A DNA stretch of 37,492 bases, from contig JAGCRW010000026.1 in the NCBI GenBank assembly GCA_017964485.1, positions 1-37,492 of the forward strand, given 5' to 3'. Made by a program: the position numbers and the translations under genes. Below are positions 32,702-37,492 of this stretch, in pieces. Source of the stretch: Muribaculaceae bacterium (GTDB lineage Bacteria > Bacteroidota > Bacteroidia > Bacteroidales > Muribaculaceae). Below the pieces are notes generated by a model. The model worked only from the letters and a program-made list of their open reading frames with translations. It searched no databases and had not been told where the DNA came from. Positions within the stretch are counted from its first letter, which is position 1. Each line of letters opens with the position of its first letter.

Positions 32702-33294
32702 TGAGCAATAACAAAGTACCACAATATGACAACGAGCTGGTCGAGGAACTGGCATCACACATAAAATCTATCATCGAACTGCTGGGCGAAGATCCCAACC
32801 GTGAAGGACTGCTCAAAACGCCCCAGCGAGCCGCTAAAGCACTTATCGACAACACCAGCGGCTATCACAGCGACGCCGAGAGGCTCATTAAACAAGCCAT
32901 TTTCTCACACGACGGCAAAGACATGGTTATTGTCAAAGATATTGAGTTCTACTCATTGTGTGAGCACCATATCCTGCCATTCTTTGGCACCTTCACCATC
33001 GGCTACATACCTGATGGTGAAATCGTAGGACTGAGCAAACTCGCTCGCGTGGTAGAAACCTATGCCCGCCGCCTCCAAGTGCAAGAGCGACTCACTAAGG
33101 AAGTGTGTGATGCAGTGAACACACACCTCAAGACAAAAGGCGTGATCGCGGTGTGCGAGGCGGCACACATGTGCATGAAAATGCGCGGCATCGAGAAACA
33201 GCAGTCCACAACTATCACTATGCACTATTGCGGTGATTTTGAGGACGTTCAACTACAACAAAGATTTTTCGCACTCACACAAGCAAAAAAATAA
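32701..33294 (+). CDS. folE: GTP cyclohydrolase I (type IA)
   Basis: A 197-residue enzyme converting GTP to dihydroneopterin triphosphate for folate (and possibly queuosine) biosynthesis. The zinc ligands C87, H90 (LCEHHILPF) and C158 (AHMCMKMRG) are all present, so it is the zinc-dependent IA form. GLSKLARVVETYARRLQVQE is the family core. The start is the ATG at 32701, overlapping the SPOR gene stop by one base; a GTG three codons upstream (32692) is possible but not needed. Confidence 0.95.
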   Translation: MSNNKVPQYDNELVEELASHIKSIIELLGEDPNREGLLKTPQRAAKALIDNTSGYHSDAERLIKQAIFSHDGKDMVIVKDIEFYSLCEHHILPFFGTFTIGYIPDGEIVGLSKLARVVETYARRLQVQERLTKEVCDAVNTHLKTKGVIAVCEAAHMCMKMRGIEKQQSTTITMHYCGDFEDVQLQQRFFALTQAKK

Positions 33295-33315
33295 TTTAAA
33301 AAAATCGCGAAAAAT

Positions 33316-33346
33316 TTTGCCAGTTCAAAAAAAAACACTACCTTTG
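33316..33346 (+). promoter_or_regulatory. promoter of the tRNA-Gly/tRNA-Leu pair
   Basis: TTTG (33316-33319), 19-bp spacer, TACCTTTG (33339-33346): a perfect consensus match, 38 nt before the first tRNA. Confidence 0.83.
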
Positions 33347-33384
33347 TACCCGCAATCCGAAAAAATATCGTGATTGCAATTTTT

Positions 33385-33460
33385 GCGACAGTAGCTCAGT
33401 TGGTAGAGCGCGACCTTGCCAAGGTCGAGGTCGCGGGTCCGAGTCCCGTCTGTCGCTCCA
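33385..33460 (+). tRNA. tRNA-Gly (anticodon GCC)
   Basis: A complete 76-nt cloverleaf with encoded CCA: acceptor GCGACAG/CTGTCGC, anticodon loop TTGCCAA (anticodon 33418-33420), D-loop with GG, T-stem GCGGG/CCCGT. The T-loop reads TCCGAGT, so position 55 is C instead of the near-universal U. Confidence 0.95.
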
Positions 33461-33474
33461 GGTTTTAACCTCAT

Positions 33475-33558
33475 GTCCAGGTGGCGGAATTGGTAGACGC
33501 GCTACTTTGAGGGGGTAGTGCCCGATTGGGCGTGTGAGTTCGACTCTCATCTTGGACA
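33475..33558 (+). tRNA. tRNA-Leu (anticodon GAG)
   Basis: A class II tRNA of 84 nt: acceptor GTCCAGG/CTTGGAC, anticodon stem CTACT/GGTAG, loop TTGAGGG with GAG at 33509-33511, long variable arm TGCCCGATTGGGCG, T-loop TTCGACT. No CCA is encoded (ACC then T). It lies 14 nt after tRNA-Gly. Confidence 0.95.
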
Positions 33559-33565
33559 CCTTTTG

Positions 33566-33604
33566 ACGGATGCAAGTTGCTAGCAACTTGCATCCGTTTT
33601 TTTA
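33566..33604 (+). terminator. terminator of the tRNA pair
   Basis: A near-palindrome with 14-15 bp arms (33566-33580 and 33583-33597) followed by seven T residues. Confidence 0.92.
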
Positions 33605-33671
33605 CATCTGCCACCCAGAGGCTACTTTTGGCTCGCCATGATCAACCACAATGCATTATTGCTTAGAATGC

Positions 33672-33697
33672 AAAAAGCGCTCCTCATTCAGGAGCGC
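33672..33697 (-). terminator. terminator of the dockerin protein gene
   Basis: An 8-bp stem GCGCTCCT (33677-33684) / AGGAGCGC (33690-33697) followed on the minus strand by a T5 run, 26 nt after the stop. Confidence 0.85.
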
Positions 33698-33722
33698 CAA
33701 TTACATTATGCTTGCGAATTGA

Positions 33723-35537
33723 TCAATTTCCAAGAAGGATATTGTAAATGAAAGTGACATCGGCACTGGTAACTGCGCCATCGCCGTTCACATCGCATGT
33801 GTCAATGAATGTTTCATCTCCATTAAGCAGGTAGTTGTAAACGCAGGTCACGTCGGCACTAGTCACTGTGCCATCGCCGTTCACATCACCAGCCACAGCA
33901 GACGTAGCTGACTTTTTGACCCTGAGGTCGCAGTCGAAGTAGGCACCACCCCAGTTTTGCTGTATATAAACCGCCAAGACATTCTCTCCCGTTCGAAACG
34001 CTGAGGCAGGAATAACAAACTCTTGATAGGCTGTCTCCCATGTGCAGTTGTTAGGGGTCTCAGTCCACCCCTCGATGTTGATTACTTCTTGCCCATTGAC
34101 ATAGACCACCATGTTGTCATCGTGTATGCAGTGTAAAATATAGGTTGCATTTGGCGTCAACTCATCAATATTGAAGACGCGTCGCATCAAGTAACAGTTG
34201 TATTCGTTGTACCAATAAGAATTATATTGGAGTGATGCAAAAGGTCCACTTGAGTGATTATAGCTCGCCATGGGTAGAGGCAAGTCAATCCAGTTGCTGT
34301 CATCGAAATCCAGCATATTCCATCTGTCGGGTGCCGAGGGCCAGGTGCTATCACTATTGCGATTGGCATGCAGTGCCTTGACATAATATGGTGTTAACAT
34401 TTGTCCATTATAGAGCAATATTGTCTCATCTTCATAAATGCCACAAACCGAGCATTTGCCGTCAACATAGTTATGCTGACTTGCAGGCCCAAGCAAGTCA
34501 TTCTTATATATGTGACACTTGCTGCATTGTAACTTCGACACTTGTGGATACCCGCAACCATGGTCTTGAGTTGATACAAGATTCCAAGAGCCGTGCGGCT
34601 CCTTGTTTATCCACACTTCGCTCAGTTGCACGGTAGAATTCTGGGCAACACCGCCTGTGCATAAGAACTTGAAATACTTAAACTTGCGATTGTCATTGAC
34701 AGAGATAACCACTTCCACTTGGTCATCAAACGGCATTGGATAATTTTTTTGTTCATCAATAAGAACCCAATTGACGTTATCATTTGAACCTTGCAGTTCC
34801 CAACTTCTTAGTGATCTGTCATAGTAACTGCGAGAGTCATTGGCAGTGACAACGCTATACTGCTGAACGGCGACCTCCTGGCTGGCCTGCATAGTAATCC
34901 AGCAATTGTTAATTGTGCCATAATATTTTGTCTCGGCGTTCCCGTCGCACAGATTCTCTATTTTCTCATTCTGTACTGAGCTTGCGCCTCCCTCAATAAA
35001 TCCATACCCTACTCCGTTGGCATCATAGCGAGTCCAAGCGGGAGTTGGTGGGAGAATTGCTCCTTCCTCGGCAAGGACCGCCTCGAAGCATCCTACTGGA
35101 AAATCATTGACTGATCCAAATGCTGTTAGGTCGTTTTGTTCTGCGTCATAATACATGTAGGTGTGCATGTTAAAAGCAGCATCGTAGTAATACAGATAAA
35201 AAGTGTTGCCAGAACGCTCTTTATATTGGGCCAATTCTTGATAACCCTCAGGATACATATAGGTGCTAATGCCCAGATATTTCGCATACTGCCTGTTATA
35301 GAGTCGATAGCCACTATTGTTGTCTCCAACGAAACACCATTGATAGTTGCTAGACGAGGACTGGCTTGAACTTGGATAGGCCATAGAATTGCTTCCTACC
35401 ACATAGAGCCCTTCTGTCTTTATGTAATACCAATTAGTACTAGCCAAGTTTGGGTCAGTAGTTGGCACAAAAGGCAGCGCAGATGCCGCTATCGCACATA
35501 TTAAGGCCAACATAATAAAAGAGATAAGTTTCTTCAT
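33723..35537 (-). CDS. secreted multidomain protein with F5/8-type-C-like domain and C-terminal dockerin-type repeats
   Basis: A 604-residue exported protein with a signal peptide (about 1-20). An aromatic-rich N-terminal region (35-155) with WYYIKTEGLYVVGSN resembles a beta-trefoil or ricin-like fold. Residues 170-312 form a discoidin/F5-8C-like carbohydrate-binding domain. Residues 328-366 hold two CxxC pairs (CSKCHIY and CSVCGIY), the latter preceded by HNYVDGK, like zinc-ribbon-type spacer motifs. A jelly-roll-like domain (375-545) ends in NVLAVYIQQNWGGAYFDC. The tail (549-604) has two DVNGDG-V-T-S-A-D dockerin-type calcium repeats about 33 residues apart. No catalytic domain is recognised. 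It is a stand-alone gene, possibly an extracellular glycan-binding or adhesion protein. Confidence 0.82.
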   Translation of the reverse strand: MKKLISFIMLALICAIAASALPFVPTTDPNLASTNWYYIKTEGLYVVGSNSMAYPSSSQSSSSNYQWCFVGDNNSGYRLYNRQYAKYLGISTYMYPEGYQELAQYKERSGNTFYLYYYDAAFNMHTYMYYDAEQNDLTAFGSVNDFPVGCFEAVLAEEGAILPPTPAWTRYDANGVGYGFIEGGASSVQNEKIENLCDGNAETKYYGTINNCWITMQASQEVAVQQYSVVTANDSRSYYDRSLRSWELQGSNDNVNWVLIDEQKNYPMPFDDQVEVVISVNDNRKFKYFKFLCTGGVAQNSTVQLSEVWINKEPHGSWNLVSTQDHGCGYPQVSKLQCSKCHIYKNDLLGPASQHNYVDGKCSVCGIYEDETILLYNGQMLTPYYVKALHANRNSDSTWPSAPDRWNMLDFDDSNWIDLPLPMASYNHSSGPFASLQYNSYWYNEYNCYLMRRVFNIDELTPNATYILHCIHDDNMVVYVNGQEVINIEGWTETPNNCTWETAYQEFVIPASAFRTGENVLAVYIQQNWGGAYFDCDLRVKKSATSAVAGDVNGDGTVTSADVTCVYNYLLNGDETFIDTCDVNGDGAVTSADVTFIYNILLGN

Positions 35538-35598
35538 AATTGATTATTTTATAAGTTGTTATATGGATTTGTTGTGGACAGAATACTCTATTATTGTG

Positions 35599-35606
35599 CA
35601 AAGATA
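35599..35606 (-). promoter_or_regulatory. -7 promoter element (TATCTTTG) of the dockerin protein gene
   Basis: It matches TAnnTTTG on the minus strand, 61 nt upstream of the ATG. No clear -33 box. Confidence 0.5.
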
Positions 35607-35649
35607 CTACGTTTTCTCTATATTTGTTGATTTTTGGCTCCATAAAACA

Positions 35650-35678
35650 CAAAAAAGCGGTTACCCAGGTAACCGCTT
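35650..35678 (-). terminator. terminator downstream of the MBL-fold gene
   Basis: A 10-bp stem (35656-35665 with 35668-35677; inner loop of 2-4 nt) followed on the minus strand by a T-run. Confidence 0.88.
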
Positions 35679-35704
35679 CTATGCGTAAAATAATTATTAA
35701 ATTG

Positions 35705-36463
35705 TCAAAGCATCATCACTCTTTTCATCTCCAGATTTTCGTACCCTTCAGGGCAATGGGTGGAAAGATAGACAGTTGGGTTGTCTTTGATGAACTGGCG
35801 AACACGGTCAAGGGTCTCGCGTGCCGCATCCAAGTCCTCGAAGATGATACTGAGCTTGTCGGCTTTCAGCGCAGCGTCGCAATAGGTCACGTCGCCATGG
35901 AACATATAATAAAGGTCGTCGTGCTCCAGGATGACAATACTATTGCCTTTAGTATGGCCTTTTGCCTCAATGAACCACAAGCCATCAGCGATTTTCTCGG
36001 CTCGAGGAAAGTTCTTGTATGACTCCTTGTACTCGGCACGTATGACATTGCCGCCCTCGGGAAGCTTCATCGCATCGGCATCCTCGGGGGAAATATACAC
36101 TTTTGCGTTGGGGAAATACTGGAGCGCGCCCGTGTGGTCGGGGTGCTTGTGGGTGATGAGGATTTTCGTCACCTGCTCGGGCTTGTAGCCTAAATCGGCA
36201 AAAGCCTCCATGAAATCCTTCTTTTTCTCGCCCATATAGAGCGGCCCACCAAGTTTCTTCGCTGGGCCAGCGAAATCGTTCTGAAATCCAGTGTCCACAA
36301 GAATCACCTCGTCGCCCATGTCGATAAGGAAGTTCTGGAGACTGCTGCGGTAGATGATTTGTTCGTCAAACATCTCTTTGCCTTCCTCACCGCCGAAGGC
36401 AAATTGCTGGTGCATGAAACCGCCGTCGTACATGCACAATGCCTTGATAGCCTTGATTTCCAT
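35705..36463 (-). CDS. metallo-beta-lactamase-fold hydrolase (lactonase/glyoxalase-II-like)
   Basis: A 252-residue MBL-fold enzyme. The metal site is complete: H105-K-H107-P-D109-H110, H170 in AKGHTKG, D191 in FHGDVTY and H236 in LSTHCPE. The pattern resembles the N-acyl-homoserine-lactonase-like group, but the substrate is not known. It begins 10 nt after the stop of the rubredoxin gene, so the two are almost certainly co-transcribed. A role with rubredoxin in redox or detoxification is suggested only by linkage. It has no flavodiiron flavodoxin domain. Confidence 0.88.
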   Translation of the reverse strand: MEIKAIKALCMYDGGFMHQQFAFGGEEGKEMFDEQIIYRSSLQNFLIDMGDEVILVDTGFQNDFAGPAKKLGGPLYMGEKKKDFMEAFADLGYKPEQVTKILITHKHPDHTGALQYFPNAKVYISPEDADAMKLPEGGNVIRAEYKESYKNFPRAEKIADGLWFIEAKGHTKGNSIVILEHDDLYYMFHGDVTYCDAALKADKLSIIFEDLDAARETLDRVRQFIKDNPTVYLSTHCPEGYENLEMKRVMML

Positions 36464-36473
36464 AATTCTTGAT

Positions 36474-36635
36474 TTATTCTTCTATTGGTACAAATTTCTC
36501 TTTTTTGCGTTTGCAGCGAGGGCAACGCCAAGTGTCAGGTAATTCCTCAAATGGAGTGCCGGGAGGTATGTTCTGTTTGGGATCTCCCTTTTCGGGGTCA
36601 TACTTGTATTTACAAGGACAAACGTATTTTTTCAT
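36474..36635 (-). CDS. rubredoxin with a C-x-C first knuckle
   Basis: A 53-residue protein, missed by length cut-offs, translated by hand. It begins [18 protein letters not shown]; the middle [14 protein letters not shown] and [11 protein letters not shown] are typical rubredoxin. The second iron knuckle C38-P-R-C41 is normal, but the first is C6-P-C8 instead of C-x-x-C, one residue short. The C-terminus is Lys-rich. Rubredoxins are small one-iron electron carriers that feed rubrerythrin, flavodiiron proteins and similar oxygen/peroxide reductases. It lies 10 nt before the MBL-fold gene and follows a hairpin after the winged-helix gene. Confidence 0.86.
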   Translation of the reverse strand: MKKYVCPCKYKYDPEKGDPKQNIPPGTPFEELPDTWRCPRCKRKKEKFVPIEE

Positions 36636-36655
36636 TTTCTTCTTTTTGTAGTTTC

Positions 36656-36682
36656 AAAAGGGGGAAGCATAAGCCTCCCCCA
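36656..36682 (-). terminator. hairpin/possible attenuator between the winged-helix and rubredoxin genes
   Basis: On the minus strand, a GGGGGAGGC arm (36673-36681) pairs with GCTTCCCCC (36660-36668; one A-C mismatch) across an ATAA-type loop and is followed by TTTT. It could be a partial terminator that sets the ratio of winged-helix to rubredoxin/MBL message. Confidence 0.6.
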
Positions 36683-36736
36683 GGCAATTAAATGGATATG
36701 CATGGTGGCGTTTTCACGCCTCACTATGCCATGTTT

Positions 36737-36907
36737 TTAAGCTGGTGCCCATTTGCAACGTACTGGAGAGACTATCGCTCCCTCTTTCTTCAACTCGGCA
36801 AACGCTTTATCAACTTCCTTGCGGTCGGCGTTCAATGCCTTTGTCACTTCACCTGCCGAAACTGGCTTGCCAGCCTCGCGCATCGCTTGTAAAACTTTCT
36901 CTTTCAT
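36737..36907 (-). CDS. small winged-helix-like protein, 56 aa
   Basis: A hand-translated 56-residue protein, MKEKVLQAMREAGKPVSAGEV at the N-terminus (first residues shown in part), followed by TKALNADRKEVDKAFAELKKEGAI and a VSPVRCKWAPA C-terminus. The helix-turn-helix pattern (GKPVSAGEVTKAL, then RKEVDKAFAELKKEG) and the wing-like end fit mini winged-helix proteins seen near redox genes in bacteria and archaea. One Cys (51) near the C-terminus could be a thiol switch. It lies 23 nt downstream of the ferritin-like gene and is probably co-transcribed. DNA binding is inferred, not shown. Confidence 0.8.
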   Translation of the reverse strand: MKEKVLQAMREAGKPVSAGEVTKALNADRKEVDKAFAELKKEGAIVSPVRCKWAPA

Positions 36908-36930
36908 AGATAGTTTTTTATGTTAATGAA

Positions 36931-37386
36931 TTACATCTGTTTAACCAACCAATTCTGAACACCGATTTTCTCAATGATTTCCAGTTGTCCCAAACTCCAG
37001 CCGAGATCTTCTTCCTCGTCAACGAGGTAGGCCTTCATGATGTCATAGGTGATGGGATCTTCGCACACTGATGCCATGCACTTGCGCAGCAACTCAACGC
37101 CTGGTTCCTGAATGGCGAGATCGGCTTTCACATACTCCACAGGGTCACATATCAACTCGCGCCCCTTGCGGTCCTCAACTTTCAACTCGCCGCCGAGGTC
37201 AAGGATGCGGTCGATGAATTTCTCCACCCATCCCATCTCTTCGGTGTAGTGTCCCATATACTTGTCACCGAGTTTGGTGAAACCCTGTGACTTGAAAATG
37301 TGACCTTGAATCTTGTGCACAAATGCACCATCGCTCAGATGGGTTACAAAAAACTGTAACGCCTCGATTGATTTCTGTTTATCCAT
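36931..37386 (-). CDS. ferritin-like (bacterioferritin-related) four-helix protein with altered di-iron ligands
   Basis: A 151-residue protein with the length and helix pattern of bacterioferritin. By eye alignment the di-iron site is degenerate: the Bfr ExxH of helix B becomes E50-M-G-W53 (His to Trp), the ExxH of helix D becomes EEEDLGW (His to Asp), and the first Glu of helix A falls at a Ser or Leu (D19 is nearby). Glu in the C-helix appears kept (IQEPGVELL). Met51 matches the Bfr heme-ligand Met. It may therefore bind heme or iron differently, or be a Dps/mini-ferritin relative. A TAATTTTG promoter box lies 40 nt upstream. It leads the cluster with the winged-helix, rubredoxin and MBL genes. 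Confidence 0.75.
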   Translation of the reverse strand: MDKQKSIEALQFFVTHLSDGAFVHKIQGHIFKSQGFTKLGDKYMGHYTEEMGWVEKFIDRILDLGGELKVEDRKGRELICDPVEYVKADLAIQEPGVELLRKCMASVCEDPITYDIMKAYLVDEEEDLGWSLGQLEIIEKIGVQNWLVKQM

Positions 37387-37426
37387 CTTTGATAATTGTT
37401 TAATGATTGAATAATTGTTGATAGTG

Positions 37427-37460
37427 CAAAATTACAGACAATTAGCAGTACATAAACAAA
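37427..37460 (-). promoter_or_regulatory. promoter of the ferritin-like gene cluster
   Basis: On the minus strand: TTTG (37457-37460), 22-bp spacer, TAATTTTG (37427-37434). The spacer is slightly long for the consensus. Confidence 0.6.
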
Positions 37461-37492
37461 CCAAAATAAAATAAAAACCGACCGAAACGAAA

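Noticed and set aside
33338-33586. Minus-strand open frame of 82 codons
   Set aside because: It overlaps both tRNA genes and their terminator; it is a chance frame.

Overview
The window is a gene-dense stretch of chromosome from a member of the Bacteroidota, most likely order Bacteroidales (a gut lineage such as Muribaculaceae or Prevotellaceae is plausible but not provable from this alone). The evidence is: (i) many upstream regions carry the Bacteroidetes sigma-factor -7 element TAnnTTTG, often with a TTTG-like -33 element about 19-20 bp upstream; (ii) almost no gene has a Shine-Dalgarno sequence; (iii) the protein families (YicC-Gmk-NadD-DUF5063 block, DUF3857 protein, short Adk, MBOAT/SGNH pair, dockerin-tailed secreted protein) are typical of the group. 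There are no insertion sequences, phage genes, rRNA genes or CRISPR arrays, and no gene-free stretch longer than about 300 bases.

Layout. 1-2764 (+): the 3' end of an RND efflux pump followed by a small P-II-like protein, closed by a terminator. 2849-5275 (+): hpt, adk and hemW. 5360-7369 (+): secreted DUF3857 protein. 7366-15676 (-): seven tightly packed genes (gaps of 27 nt or less, two junctions overlapping or nearly so), transcribed in the order transglutaminase-like protein, SH3/NlpC-P60 peptidase, dipeptide epimerase, SGNH esterase, MBOAT acyltransferase, YraN, calcineurin-like phosphoesterase fused to a PQQ-type propeller. This looks like a murein-peptide salvage plus envelope O-acylation operon. 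15808-16958 (+): GNAT acetyltransferase and nitroreductase, facing a GH13 lipoprotein (17011-18348, -). 18582-19852 (+): rpsF-rpsR-rplI, where the last two genes carry strong Shine-Dalgarno sequences that stand out from everything else here. 20060-24238 (+): kdsB, an M16 peptidase homologue lacking its zinc motif, tRNA-Met(CAT), and a U32 hydroxylase. 24265-31811 (-): Nit2-like amidase, PlsC-like acyltransferase, a small hypothetical, phosphoglucomutase, M18 aminopeptidase, DUF5063 protein, nadD, gmk and yicC. 32069-33294 (+): SPOR-domain protein and folE; then a tRNA-Gly(GCC)/tRNA-Leu(GAG) pair with its own promoter and terminator. 33723-35537 (-): a secreted discoidin/dockerin protein. 35705-37386 (-): a small redox-looking cluster of ferritin-like protein, 56-aa winged-helix protein, unusual rubredoxin and MBL-fold hydrolase.

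Most of the window is housekeeping. The parts that most deserve a second look are the seven-gene cell-wall operon, the SD-bearing ribosomal protein genes (bS18 and bS6 are themselves implicated in masking the anti-SD in Bacteroidia), and the terminal cluster, where a rubredoxin with a C-x-C first metal knuckle sits beside a ferritin-like protein whose di-iron ligands look degenerate. Two genes too short for routine calling (rubredoxin, 53 aa; winged helix, 56 aa) were found by reading the minus strand by eye.
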